Positions 35,368-44,309 are shown, counted from the stretch's first letter. The stretch is DNA of 64,000 bases from UBA1941 sp046329575 (GCA_046329575.1 JAXLUJ010000002.1:124001-188000), one strand, 5' to 3'. The notes: generated by a model from the sequence alone, not told the origin. Translations and numbers: made by a program.

Positions 35368-37176
35368 ATGAAAAAACTTTTTCTTCTTCTGGCGGTAGTC
35401 TTCGGCCTGTCAAAACTACAGGCTCAGTTTGTCATCATCCCCGATCCGGTTTTTGCATCCTGGCTGTCGAACAACTATCCAACTTGTATGCAGAATAATC
35501 GCTTGGATACCACCTGCCCGGCTATCCTCAGCGCCACATCACTTACTATGAACGGCATTAAAGTATCTAATCTTTCCGGTATCGAATATTTCAAAAACCT
35601 GGAAATGCTGGAATGCCAGAATGATTCATTGGTAACCATTCCGGCCTTTCCGCAAAAATTGCTCAGTATTGATGTGGAATGGAATAACCTCACCACACTT
35701 CCCGAAATGCCGAATACGTTATTAAGCCTGTATTGCGGCACTAACCCTTTCACTCAAATTCCCCCACTACCGGCCAATCTCCAGCGCCTTTGGTGCCATG
35801 GCAGTTTTCTCAATACGTTTCCGGCTTTGCCTTCAAGCGTTCAGGATCTCGATCTTTCCACAGGGCAACTTTCGTACATACCTCCGGTATATGGGAACTT
35901 CTACAATTTTGATGTGTCTTATAACCATCTCACTGAAATCAGCAATTTCCCCGATAGCGTTACTACTTTGAATATTTCCGGAAATAATACGCTTAGTTGC
36001 CTTCCACAGTTGAAAAAATTCGGAACGCTTGATTTTTCCAATACCGCAGTTAATTGTTTACCAAACCTGCCTGAAAATTCTGATGCGGTTGCTACGCCTT
36101 CCCTTGTTGGTTACCCCATCTGCTCTGCAGGAAATCCGAATGGCTGTATATTTTTTACGCCGGGAACAGTATGGCCGGGCGATGCCGACCATAACGGCGT
36201 GGCTAACAATATTGACCTGCTTGCCATCGGACAAGCGTATGGAAAAACCGGAGCCGTTCGAGCGGCTGCATCCATCAACTGGATCGGACAAACTGCTACC
36301 GATTGGTCCGATACGCTTCACAATGGCACCAATCTCAAACATACCGACTGCAATGGCGATGGAATCATTAATGCCAACGATACTACGGCCATCATGCAGA
36401 ACTATGGCCTTATTCATGCCAAAACCGATGACGAGTCTCCTTTTCGCGCCGGTGACCCTACTTTAGCCGTTTCCTTTTCAAAAGACACACTTCAGGCCGG
36501 CGATACCGTGGTGATCAGTTTGTGGCTTGGCGATGCCGCTACACCTGCGGTTAATGTGTATGGCCTGGCCTTCAACTTTAGTTATGACGCTATGGTCATC
36601 GATTCGCCGTCGGCCCGTTTTCAGTTTGTGAACTCCTGGCTGGGCAATAATTCCAATAGTATTCACATTCAAAAGGGATTCAAAACTGAGGGCCGTGTGA
36701 GTGCCGCTATCACCGGAATTGATCATATAAATCGGAATGGCTACGGAAAAATTGCGGAATTCATAGCTACCATTACCACCGGAAACATTAACGGGAAAAA
36801 CTTGAAATACTACCTCCAAAATGCAATGGTTGATAATGTTAAGGCAGTTGACAATAACGGGAATCCGGTTCATGTAAATGCTGGAAGCGCCTCCAGCAAA
36901 GTGGCTTATTACCCAACCGGGATCAACGATGTTAGCGCTGCCGCACAAGTGCAGTTGTTTCCAAATCCTGCACGCGAAAGCTGCACTGTGCGAATAACCA
37001 ACGAATGGAAAGGAGCTTCTTTCCGAATCATGGACGTGTCGGGTCGCGAAATGCAGAAAGGGGTTTTGAATGAAACTATAAATCCAATTGCCCTGTCGTC
37101 TTTATCTTCCGGAATCTATTTCATTGAAGTGAATCATCAGGGGCTGATTCAAATTCAGAAGCTGATCAAACAATAA
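35368..37176 (+). CDS. T9SS-exported protein with LRR-like, dockerin-like and cohesin-like regions
   Basis: A 602-residue secreted protein: a signal peptide (to about residue 19), a leucine-rich-repeat-like region (about 60-230; LTTLPEMPNTLLSLYC, FTQIPPLPANLQRLWC), and then two calcium-loop motifs of dockerin type, DADHNGVANNIDLLAIGQAYG and DCNGDGIINANDTTAIMQNYG, spaced about 65 residues apart. A beta-rich region (about 365-510; DTVVISLWLGD, VYGLAFNFSYD) resembles a cohesin. The C-terminal sorting domain follows (QLFPNPARESC, MDVSGREM, SGIYFIEV). It probably ends up at the cell surface. The LRR part lacks perfect periodicity, and the dockerin and cohesin calls are by motif only. Confidence 0.75.
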   Translation: MKKLFLLLAVVFGLSKLQAQFVIIPDPVFASWLSNNYPTCMQNNRLDTTCPAILSATSLTMNGIKVSNLSGIEYFKNLEMLECQNDSLVTIPAFPQKLLSIDVEWNNLTTLPEMPNTLLSLYCGTNPFTQIPPLPANLQRLWCHGSFLNTFPALPSSVQDLDLSTGQLSYIPPVYGNFYNFDVSYNHLTEISNFPDSVTTLNISGNNTLSCLPQLKKFGTLDFSNTAVNCLPNLPENSDAVATPSLVGYPICSAGNPNGCIFFTPGTVWPGDADHNGVANNIDLLAIGQAYGKTGAVRAAASINWIGQTATDWSDTLHNGTNLKHTDCNGDGIINANDTTAIMQNYGLIHAKTDDESPFRAGDPTLAVSFSKDTLQAGDTVVISLWLGDAATPAVNVYGLAFNFSYDAMVIDSPSARFQFVNSWLGNNSNSIHIQKGFKTEGRVSAAITGIDHINRNGYGKIAEFIATITTGNINGKNLKYYLQNAMVDNVKAVDNNGNPVHVNAGSASSKVAYYPTGINDVSAAAQVQLFPNPARESCTVRITNEWKGASFRIMDVSGREMQKGVLNETINPIALSSLSSGIYFIEVNHQGLIQIQKLIKQ

Positions 37177-37196
37177 ACAGTTTTGTTTCTTTGAAG

Positions 37197-37228
37197 GCCC
37201 TTCTGCAACTGCGGAAGGGCTTTTTTTT
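37197..37228 (+). terminator. Terminator after the LRR/dockerin-like gene
   Basis: gcccttc (37197-37203) pairs with gaagggc (37214-37220) around a 10-base loop, followed by eight T. Confidence 0.85.
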
Positions 37229-37491
37229 GGCGCGCCCCAAACCCGGCCGGGCCGTAGCGATTACCGAATCACATTTCCGGCGGGTTTGGGTCGGGCTTTA
37301 CGCTGCAAGTCCTCAGCGTTTTTAGTTTAAAATTTTTAATGGCAATCAGTAACCTTCGCGCTTCAAAACCACCTGCAACTACGGATACTTAAAATTTGCC
37401 ATTTTAAATTTTAAACTAAAAACGCTTGCGGGCTTTCCGCTGCAATCCCTCGCGCAAATCCCGGCCTTATCGCTAAACGCAGCATTTGGCG
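37229..37491. repeat. Repeat-built intergenic element (possible MITE-like or REP-like sequence)
   Basis: The gap holds no gene but a structured element. An inverted repeat of 30 bases, with 27 matching (37315-37344 and 37397-37426; core attttaaactaaaaacgct on the right), encloses about 52 bases. In addition a 24-base motif (cgggctttacgctgcaag at 37292 and cgggctttccgctgcaat at 37429) occurs twice in direct orientation, outside each arm. GC-rich palindromic ends (ggcgcgcc near 37229, cggcc and ggcg near 37490) frame it. No transposase is encoded. Confidence 0.65.
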
Positions 37492-38049
37492 TTATACTAA
37501 AAGTTTGCCACGCCAGCCACGAGCAGCATAGTACGATTCTGCTCCATTATGATAAACAAAAACGGTATCGTACCTGCGGTCGCAAAACAAGGCGCCGCCT
37601 AACTTTCGAATCGATTCAGGAGTTGCAATCCAACTCGATGTTTTTTGATCAAATATATCTAACTGTTGAAGGTGGCGATATTCTGATTCCTCCAAAAGTT
37701 CAACGCCTATAGCTGCGGCCATTTCAAGGGCGCTGTGCTTTGGTTTGTTTTCTTTACGGGCGTCTAAAGCCTTTCGGTCGTAACAACAACTGCGTCGTTC
37801 CTTCGGACTTTCCGGCGAACAATCCACAAAAATAAATTCCCCTTTTTTAGTGATGCCAATCACATCCGGCTCCCCGCCCGTCAACTCCATTTGTTGCAAA
37901 CTCCAAATTCGTTCAGGCCGTTTTTCTAAACGGTTTGCCACACTTTTCCATGTTATACCAGAGTGGCGGTTGGTATTTGTATTAAAGCGCCGTTCCAGTA
38001 TTTGTAGTAAGGCCTCTGTTTCTTTATGGTTTAATGTCTTCGTTTTCAT
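37492..38049 (-). CDS. DUF4256 family protein
   Basis: A 185-residue soluble protein that matches the DUF4256 family along its whole length: WSLQQMELTGGEPDVIG, FVDCSPESPKERRSCCYDR, FDQKTSSWIATPESIRKLGG, and the C-terminal FCDRRYDTVFVYHNGAESY. The family is widespread in bacteria and has no assigned function. Conserved Asp, Glu, Cys and Arg residues suggest an enzyme. It lies 17 bases before mtgA in the transcribed order reversed, that is downstream of mtgA on the same strand, and may share its transcript. Confidence 0.9.
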   Translation of the reverse strand: MKTKTLNHKETEALLQILERRFNTNTNRHSGITWKSVANRLEKRPERIWSLQQMELTGGEPDVIGITKKGEFIFVDCSPESPKERRSCCYDRKALDARKENKPKHSALEMAAAIGVELLEESEYRHLQQLDIFDQKTSSWIATPESIRKLGGALFCDRRYDTVFVYHNGAESYYAARGWRGKLLV

Positions 38050-38066
38050 CGTATAATTTGATTGCG

Positions 38067-38765
38067 TTACTTTTCGCCTTCCCCATCAAAATCTAAAGTT
38101 CCCCCAAGATTGCTCATTTGACGCAATATCCACCGCTGCCTTTGTGCCACCATCGCGCCCGGCCGTATCGGGCTCCATTTCAGCGGACTTGGTAAAATGG
38201 AAGCCAGCGCTGCGCATTGCTGGCCGTTCAATTCTGCTGCACTTTTATGAAAATAATAGTGCGCCGCCGCCTCCGCACCATAAATGCCATCTCCCATTTC
38301 AATCACATTCAGGTACACTTCCATGATGCGTTCCTTGTTCCAGAAAACTTCTATCAGAAAGGTGAAATACACTTCGAAGCCCTTACGCAACCAGGAACGC
38401 GATGGCCATAGAAATACATTTTTAGCTGTTTGTTGCGAAATGGTTGATGCCCCTCTTTTCTTTTTATGGTGCTCGTTATATTTCATAGCCTCTTCAATGG
38501 CCTTGGTGTCAAATCCGGAATGCTCCAGATAGTTCTGATCTTCTGATGCCACTACCGCCAGCGGTAACAATGGCGTCATTTTTTCAATCGAAACCCAATC
38601 TTTTGAAAAACGAATTGGTTTGTGATTGATGAGTTGGCCGGCCATACGCTGTGCCATCAACGGCGTGAACGGGATGGGAACAAAACGAAACACTATCACT
38701 GAAGCTACTGACAGCAGCAAAAAGTATAACAAGAATTTTCCTGCAAAACGCAACACCTTTTTCAT
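38067..38765 (-). CDS. mtgA: Monofunctional peptidoglycan glycosyltransferase MtgA
   Basis: A 232-residue membrane-anchored GT51 enzyme that polymerises lipid II into glycan strands. It has an N-terminal transmembrane helix (FLLYFLLLSVASVIVF). GT51 motifs follow: SEDQNYLEHSGFD (catalytic Glu), RGASTISQQTAKNVFLW, FEVYFTFLIEVFWNKERIMEVYLN (second Glu) and GDGIYGAEAAA. There is no transpeptidase domain. The ATG at 38765 gives the usual MtgA length; the frame continues 35 codons upstream without family similarity. It is divergent from the barrel-protein gene. Confidence 0.95.
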   Translation of the reverse strand: MKKVLRFAGKFLLYFLLLSVASVIVFRFVPIPFTPLMAQRMAGQLINHKPIRFSKDWVSIEKMTPLLPLAVVASEDQNYLEHSGFDTKAIEEAMKYNEHHKKKRGASTISQQTAKNVFLWPSRSWLRKGFEVYFTFLIEVFWNKERIMEVYLNVIEMGDGIYGAEAAAHYYFHKSAAELNGQQCAALASILPSPLKWSPIRPGAMVAQRQRWILRQMSNLGGTLDFDGEGEK

Positions 38766-38895
38766 TTCGTAAAAATCAGATAATTCGTGAAACTCAAAAC
38801 GTATGGAGTTGTGGAACACTTTTTTGGATGAACAGGCCTCCTTAAACTTCCCTGCAAAAAACGTGAACAAATAGGTGGTTTAACATTCAGCCTGC

Positions 38896-38903
38896 TACTT
38901 TTG
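38896..38903 (+). promoter_or_regulatory. Bacteroidota -7 promoter element close to the barrel-protein start
   Basis: TACTTTTG fits TAnnTTTG exactly and ends 4 bases before the ATG at 38908. No TTTG is found at the -33 position. A transcript from here would be almost or entirely leaderless. Confidence 0.5.
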
Positions 38904-38907
38904 CCTA

Positions 38908-41760
38908 ATGAAAAAATGGGTGTGGTTTGTTTTAATCAATATGTGCCAAATTGCGGCATTTGCACAATCTCATGTAGTATCGGGTTCACTTGCTGATGGA
39001 AAAGATCAGTCGCCACTAATTAATGCGGTGGTTCAAATTGCTCCTGCTGCCGACACCTCTGGTTGGAATTCTACCGTTTCTGATCTGGATGGAAAGTTTT
39101 CGTTCACAGCAGTGGCTGATAATTCTTACCTGTTGAAAGTGACGTATATTGGTTATGCCACCAAATTGAAGTTCTTTCAGGTGAAAGGCGCCGATGTGAA
39201 TCTGGGCCCAATCGCCGTTTCTCAGAATGCACGCGTATTGAATAGTGTTACCGTGGAAGAAAAGGCCATTCGTGTACAACAGAAATCAGATACAACTGAG
39301 TTTAATGCTGGTTCTTTTAAAACCAATCGCGATGCCACCGCCGAAGAGCTGGTTACGAAAATGCCGGGCATCACAAACGAGAATGGCACGATTAAAGCGC
39401 AGGGCGAACAAGTACAAAAAGTTACAGTGGATGGCAAAGAGTTCTTTGGCGACGATGTTTCACTTGCCTTGCGCAATCTGCCTTCAGAAGTTGTAGGCGG
39501 CGTTCAGGTGTATGACCGGATGAACGATCAATCGGCCTTCATCGGTTTTAACGATGGCAATACTCAAAAAACGATGAACATCGTTACGAAAAACGGAAGA
39601 AACAACGGGGTTTTCGGGAAAATCTATGCGGGTGCCGGTTACATTTCCGATCCCCGATATCAGGCCGGAGCCAACATCAATTGGTTTGAAGGGAACCGTA
39701 GATTGTCGTTGATTGCAATGAGCAATAATACCAATCAGCAAAATTTCTCCATTCAGGATATTGCCGGCGCTACAGGTGCCAGTATGCCTAATTTTCCGGG
39801 TGGTGGAAGAGGTGGAGGATCCGGAGGACCTGGAGGGGGGCGCCGCGGTGGGGGCGGTGGAGGCGGTATGGGCAATGATGCTATTCAAAACTTTATGACC
39901 GGCCAACAAGGTGGAATCTCAACTACACACGCTGCCGGACTCAATTTTTCAGATGTATGGGGTAAACGCAAAAACTTCAAGTTCACGGGAAGCTACTTTT
40001 TCAATTACAGCGATAATGGAAATACAACCGACCTGACCAGAAAATATCTGAATGCCGGCGATAGCAGCACGGTTTATACGCAACATAACACCACTAATTC
40101 TATAAATATCAACCATCGCCTGAACTTCCGGATGGAATGGGCCATCGATTCGTTTACCACGGCAATATTCACCCCAAAATTCACATGGCAAACTAACCGG
40201 CAAAGTTCAGCAACTAACGGACTTAGTACTATTGCCGGTTCGGAATTTCTGAGCAATGTGAAAAGCGAGTATTCCGGTTCCAATAAAGCGTATACGGTAG
40301 GTGGCGATCTCTTGGTGCAACATAAATTTAGAGGAATGTATCAAACTGTTTCACTGAACCTGGGCACAAACATTACTAATCGCGATGGTAACAGCGCCCA
40401 GCAGTCGAACAGTTTGTTCAGCAATCCTGCCGACACCGTATTGCTCGATCAGAAAGGCATTAACAATAGCCGCAGCTACAATGTGTACGGCAACCTCACT
40501 TTTACTGATGCCCTTAGCAAAAGCGCTATGGTTCAGGTGAACTATCAGCCTTCGGTTACCTGGAGCAAATCCGATAAAGAAACATTTAACAGGAATTCCG
40601 GAAATGGTGAATATAACCTGCGCGATACATTGCTTTCATCGCAATACAACAGTACCTATTTGCAGCAACGGGGTGGCATTAGTTTTCGATTCAAAGGTCA
40701 GCGCTGGAATATGTCGGTGGGCACCAATTTGCAATATGCCCGTTTAACCGGCCAAACTATTTATCCTACCGCCTTTGCAACCGATCATTCCTTTTTAAAT
40801 ATGTTGCCCGTGTTTTCATTTGACTACCGCTTCAAAAATAACAGCAACCTAAGAATCAACTATCGAACCAACACCAGTCCGCCATCCATGACCCAACTTC
40901 AAAGTGTGGTTGATAATAGTAACCCGCTGGTGCTTTCAACAGGAAATCCCGATTTGAAACAGAATTATAGTCACTTTATAATGGCGCGTTACAACTTCGC
41001 GAATATGAAGAAGGGAACTAATTTCTTTTTGTTTGCCATGTTTAATTATGTTCAGAACTATGTGGCGAACACTACCATTGTAGCACAGCGCGATACCGTG
41101 GTTCGAAATATTGCGCTACGCGCTGGCTCGCAGCTTACCTTGCCGCAAAATCTGGACGGTTACATGAACGCCAATCTTTTTTTGAATTATGGCTTTCCGC
41201 TTTCGCGCATCAAGTGCAATATGAATCTAAATGCAGGGGTGATGTACACCCGTACACCGGGAGTTGTGAATAATTTGTTCAACTATTCCAATAATGCGGC
41301 CCCTACGGCCGGGTTCAATCTGAGTAGTAACATCAGTGAGAAAATAGATTTTTCGATTGGTTACCGGGGTTCCTATAATATTGTGAAAAACATGCTGGCC
41401 ACAGTTTCGTCCAACAACTATTACACCCATAGTGCCAATCTGCGTTTTAATTGGTTGTTTTGGAAAGGTTTTGTGGTGAATACAACAATGGAGAACACGC
41501 TGTACCGCGGGCTGCAGAACTACAATCAGAACATTTTTATTTGGAATGCGGCCCTTGGTTATAAGTTCCTGAAAGACAAGTCGCTGGAATTACGGGTAAG
41601 CGTCAACGATATACTAAATCAAAACAGTGGAGTTAGCCGAACGGTTACTGAAACTTATATAGAAGACAGCCGAAACCGGGTGTTGCAGCGTTACTGGATG
41701 GCAACGCTCACCTGGACTATCCGTTATTTCAAAAAGCCGGCAGAATCGTCGCGGCCATAA
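38908..41760 (+). CDS. Outer-membrane beta-barrel protein with carboxypeptidase-regulatory-like domain (TonB-receptor-like)
   Basis: A 950-residue outer-membrane protein. After the signal peptide comes a carboxypeptidase-regulatory-like domain (about 20-110; VVSGSLADGKDQSPLINAVV, GKFSFTAVADNSYLLKV). A plug-like domain follows, with ATAEELVTKMPGITNENG and VTVDGKEFFGDDVSLALRNLP, then a large barrel (outer membrane protein beta-barrel family). A segment of about 30 residues near 295-325 is nearly all Gly and Arg. It ends in aromatic-rich strands. It resembles TonB-dependent receptors without a classical TonB box; the substrate is not known. It is a single gene downstream of its own promoter box. 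Confidence 0.87.
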   Translation: MKKWVWFVLINMCQIAAFAQSHVVSGSLADGKDQSPLINAVVQIAPAADTSGWNSTVSDLDGKFSFTAVADNSYLLKVTYIGYATKLKFFQVKGADVNLGPIAVSQNARVLNSVTVEEKAIRVQQKSDTTEFNAGSFKTNRDATAEELVTKMPGITNENGTIKAQGEQVQKVTVDGKEFFGDDVSLALRNLPSEVVGGVQVYDRMNDQSAFIGFNDGNTQKTMNIVTKNGRNNGVFGKIYAGAGYISDPRYQAGANINWFEGNRRLSLIAMSNNTNQQNFSIQDIAGATGASMPNFPGGGRGGGSGGPGGGRRGGGGGGGMGNDAIQNFMTGQQGGISTTHAAGLNFSDVWGKRKNFKFTGSYFFNYSDNGNTTDLTRKYLNAGDSSTVYTQHNTTNSININHRLNFRMEWAIDSFTTAIFTPKFTWQTNRQSSATNGLSTIAGSEFLSNVKSEYSGSNKAYTVGGDLLVQHKFRGMYQTVSLNLGTNITNRDGNSAQQSNSLFSNPADTVLLDQKGINNSRSYNVYGNLTFTDALSKSAMVQVNYQPSVTWSKSDKETFNRNSGNGEYNLRDTLLSSQYNSTYLQQRGGISFRFKGQRWNMSVGTNLQYARLTGQTIYPTAFATDHSFLNMLPVFSFDYRFKNNSNLRINYRTNTSPPSMTQLQSVVDNSNPLVLSTGNPDLKQNYSHFIMARYNFANMKKGTNFFLFAMFNYVQNYVANTTIVAQRDTVVRNIALRAGSQLTLPQNLDGYMNANLFLNYGFPLSRIKCNMNLNAGVMYTRTPGVVNNLFNYSNNAAPTAGFNLSSNISEKIDFSIGYRGSYNIVKNMLATVSSNNYYTHSANLRFNWLFWKGFVVNTTMENTLYRGLQNYNQNIFIWNAALGYKFLKDKSLELRVSVNDILNQNSGVSRTVTETYIEDSRNRVLQRYWMATLTWTIRYFKKPAESSRP

Positions 41761-41830
41761 CCGATTTGATTTGCTGTTCTGCGGCTTACCCAGCTCATTT
41801 GGGTTATTTTCAGAAAAAGTAAACAGAGGG

Positions 41831-41861
41831 TTTGTGGAATTGTACACTATTTGTATATTTG
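41831..41861 (+). promoter_or_regulatory. Promoter of the rpsC-rplX ribosomal block
   Basis: TTTG (41831-41834), 19 bases, then TATATTTG (41854-41861) is an exact match to the Bacteroidota sigma-ABfr consensus TTTG-N19-TAnnTTTG. It lies 39 bases before the rpsC start and after the end of the barrel-protein gene, so the block has its own strong promoter. Confidence 0.8.
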
Positions 41862-41900
41862 CAGTCCTTTTTCAAAAAGTAACAATAAAATTCAATACGA

Positions 41901-42686
41901 ATGGGTCACAAAACCAGTCCGATAGCCAACAGGCTCGGCATCGTAAGAGGTTGGGATAGCAACTGGTACGCAGGCAAGGATGCCTCGCAGAAACTGGTTG
42001 AAGATGTACGGATTCGCAAATACATCAATGCACGTATCAATAAAGGCGGTATTGCCCGCATTGTGATCGAGCGCACTATGAAGCGTGTAACCGTAACCAT
42101 CCACACTTCTCGTCCGGGTATCATTATTGGTCGCGGCGGTAACGAAGTAGATCGTTTGAAAGAGGAATTGAAGAAATTGACAGGAAAAGATGTTCAGATC
42201 AACATCGCCGAGATCCGCCGTCCGGAAACAGATGCGGCTATTGTAGGTGAAACGATTGCCAAGCAGTTGGAAGCGCGTATCAACTACCGCCGTGCACTGA
42301 AAATGGCTATTGCTTCGGCCATGCGCATGGGTGCTGAAGGAATTAAAGTGAAAGTATCGGGTCGTATCGGAGGTGCCGAAATTGCCCGTAGCGAGGAATA
42401 TAAACAAGGTCGTACGCCTTTGCACACCTGGCGTGCCGATATCGATTACGCTCACGTAGAGGCATTGACGGTATATGGTAAATTGGGTATCAAAGTGTGG
42501 ATTTGTAAAGGTGAAGTTTATGGAAAACGCGATCTGTCGTTGGGCTTATCGGGCGTTGCTGAAGGTGGTGCTACCAACAATAACGAACGCCAGGAACGCG
42601 GTGGTCGCGATAATGGCGGTGAAAGACGCCAGCCTCGCGGAGGCCGTGGCAATGCCGGTGGCGGTCGTGCTCCACGCAACAAATAA
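41901..42686 (+). CDS. rpsC: 30S ribosomal protein S3
   Basis: A 261-residue ribosomal protein at the mRNA entry site. GHKTSPIANRLGIVRGWDS at the N-terminus, the KH domain with GIIIGRGGNEVDRLKEEL, and the C-terminal GRIGGAEIARSE and GVKVWI-like strand are all present. The last 40 residues are Gly/Arg/Asn-rich, as is common in Bacteroidota S3. It is normally the eighth gene of the S10 operon, after rplV. Here it is first, preceded by an unrelated barrel-protein gene and a promoter. Confidence 0.98.
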   Translation: MGHKTSPIANRLGIVRGWDSNWYAGKDASQKLVEDVRIRKYINARINKGGIARIVIERTMKRVTVTIHTSRPGIIIGRGGNEVDRLKEELKKLTGKDVQINIAEIRRPETDAAIVGETIAKQLEARINYRRALKMAIASAMRMGAEGIKVKVSGRIGGAEIARSEEYKQGRTPLHTWRADIDYAHVEALTVYGKLGIKVWICKGEVYGKRDLSLGLSGVAEGGATNNNERQERGGRDNGGERRQPRGGRGNAGGGRAPRNK

Positions 42687-42714
42687 TTAATTAAGAAGAA
42701 GAAAAACAGTAGTC

Positions 42715-43146
42715 ATGTTATTACCTAAAAGGACGAAATTCCGTAAAATGCAGAAAGGCCGCATCAAAGGCGTGGCCAATCGCGGTCATGAGATCGCTTT
42801 CGGTATTTATGGTTTGAAATCGCTGGATACCCACCTCATCACCAACAAACAACTGGAAGCTGCCCGTGTGGCCGTAACCCGTTTTATGAAAAGGGAAGGA
42901 AAGGTTTGGATCCGCATTTTTCCTGATAAAGTAATTACCCGTAAGCCACTTGAAGTGCGGATGGGTAAAGGTAAAGGTAACCCGGAAGGTTGGGGCGCTC
43001 CTGTTCGTCCAGGTGCTATCCTGTTTGAATGTGACGGTGTTCCACGCGCTGTGGCTGAAGAAGCAATGCGTTTGGCCGCTCAGAAATTGCCGGTGAAAAC
43101 CAAATTCGTAATCCGCAGAGATGCCGTTGAAATGGCCGCTGCTTAA
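42715..43146 (+). CDS. rplP: 50S ribosomal protein L16
   Basis: A 143-residue large-subunit protein that helps position tRNA in the A site. LLPKRTKFRKMQKGR, ITNKQLEAARVAVTRFMKR, and MGKGKGNPEGWGAPVRPG are the family signatures. Length and sequence are normal. It follows rpsC by 28 bases, in the usual S10-operon order. Confidence 0.98.
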   Translation: MLLPKRTKFRKMQKGRIKGVANRGHEIAFGIYGLKSLDTHLITNKQLEAARVAVTRFMKREGKVWIRIFPDKVITRKPLEVRMGKGKGNPEGWGAPVRPGAILFECDGVPRAVAEEAMRLAAQKLPVKTKFVIRRDAVEMAAA

Positions 43147-43163
43147 TCAGAAATCAGAAAGTC

Positions 43164-43376
43164 ATGGGAGCTAATAAAGCCATCAAGATGAAAGACATCA
43201 CGGGAATGAACGACAGCGATTTGAATACCCGTATTTCTCAGGAACGCGAAGCACTGCGCAAAATGGAATTTTCGCATGCCGTTTCCTCTTCCGAAAATCC
43301 AATGTCGATCCGCGCTAAGCGCCGCGATATCGCGCGCATGTTAACCGGTTTAAATCAACGCAAAGCTGCTAAGTAA
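43164..43376 (+). CDS. rpmC: 50S ribosomal protein L29
   Basis: A 70-residue helical protein at the exit tunnel. MKDITGMNDSDLNTRISQER and NPMSIRAKRRDIARMLT match the family. An alternative start at MKDITG would shorten it by 8 residues. It follows rplP by 17 bases and precedes rpsQ by 2. Confidence 0.97.
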   Translation: MGANKAIKMKDITGMNDSDLNTRISQEREALRKMEFSHAVSSSENPMSIRAKRRDIARMLTGLNQRKAAK

Positions 43377-43378
43377 TT

Positions 43379-43657
43379 ATGAGCACCTCTACAGAAAATA
43401 AAATGGAAAGAAATCTGCGCAAAGAACGCGTGGGTATTGTGGTGAGCGACAAAATGGAAAAAACCATTACCGTTGCCGAAAATTTCCGCGTAAAGCACCC
43501 GATTTATGGTAAATTCATGAAGCGTACCAAAAAGTACAAAGCGCATGATGAAACCAACAACGCGCATACCGGCGATACCGTTCGTATTATGGAAGTGCGC
43601 CCAATGAGCAAAACCAAGCGCTGGAGACTGGTGGAAGTAATTGAAAGAGCGAAATAA
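43379..43657 (+). CDS. rpsQ: 30S ribosomal protein S17
   Basis: A 92-residue OB-fold 16S rRNA-binding protein. RNLRKERVGIVVSDKMEKT, HPIYGKFMKRTKKYKAHDE and GDTVRIMEVRPMSKTKRW are the conserved blocks. The first 8 residues may be an artefact of start choice (an ATG at 43403 is an alternative). Confidence 0.97.
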   Translation: MSTSTENKMERNLRKERVGIVVSDKMEKTITVAENFRVKHPIYGKFMKRTKKYKAHDETNNAHTGDTVRIMEVRPMSKTKRWRLVEVIERAK

Positions 43658-43697
43658 TTTATTCCGAAAGGAATTACCTATCTTAATATAAAGAGAA

Positions 43698-44066
43698 ATG
43701 TTACAGCAGGAATCAAGAGCAAATGTTGCCGACAATAGCGGAGCCCGTGAAGTACTGGTGATCCGTGTGCTGGGTGGAACCGCCCGCCGTTATGCCGCAA
43801 TCGGCGATAAAGTAGTAGTTACTGTGAAAAAAGCGTTGCCAACCGGCGGCGTAAAAAAAGGAACGGTTTCTAAAGCCGTGGTAGTGCGAACTACCCGCGC
43901 CATCCACCGTAAAGATGGGTCTTATATCCGCTTTGATGATAACGCCGTAGTATTGCTTAACAATCAGGACGAACCACGCGGCACGCGTATTTTCGGACCT
44001 GTTGCCCGCGAACTGCGCGACAAGTCGTTCATGAAAATCGTTTCATTGGCACCTGAAGTGCTTTAA
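43698..44066 (+). CDS. rplN: 50S ribosomal protein L14
   Basis: A 122-residue 23S rRNA-binding protein, full family length. MLQQESRANVADNSGAREV, RIFGPVARELRDKSFMKIVS and APEVL at the end are characteristic. It follows rpsQ by 40 bases. Confidence 0.98.
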   Translation: MLQQESRANVADNSGAREVLVIRVLGGTARRYAAIGDKVVVTVKKALPTGGVKKGTVSKAVVVRTTRAIHRKDGSYIRFDDNAVVLLNNQDEPRGTRIFGPVARELRDKSFMKIVSLAPEVL

Positions 44067-44087
44067 CTTTTCAAATCAGCAAGAACT

Positions 44088-44309
44088 ATGAAAACCTCAA
44101 TAAAAAAAGACGACCGCGTAAAAGTAATTGCCGGTGACGACAAAGGTAAAACAGGCCGCGTAATCAGCGTGAACCATAAAAAAGGTCGCGTGCTGGTGGA
44201 AGGGCTGAACATGAATACCCGTCATACCAAGCCAAGCGCTAAACATCCGCAGGGAGGTTTGGTGAAAATGGAAGGGGGGATCCATATCTCTAATGTGGCC
44301 TTGGCTTAA
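44088..44309 (+). CDS. rplX: 50S ribosomal protein L24, short form
   Basis: A 73-residue protein with the KOW domain of L24: IKKDDRVKVIAGDDKGKTGR, VLVEGLNMNTRHTKPS and GGIHISNVALA. Bacterial L24 is usually 100-110 residues; the C-terminal segment after HISN (roughly 30 residues, often with a DPKTGKPTR-type motif) is missing. It is the last gene of the block, 24 bases before a terminator, at the point where rplE would normally follow. The short form may reflect a breakpoint or a natural short L24. Confidence 0.93.
   Translation: MKTSIKKDDRVKVIAGDDKGKTGRVISVNHKKGRVLVEGLNMNTRHTKPSAKHPQGGLVKMEGGIHISNVALA

Noticed and set aside
37229..37491. Ordinary terminator for the convergent genes
   Set aside because: The clear terminator is at 37197-37228. 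The remaining inverted repeat has long AT-rich arms with a 52-base centre and flanking direct repeats, which does not fit a terminator.
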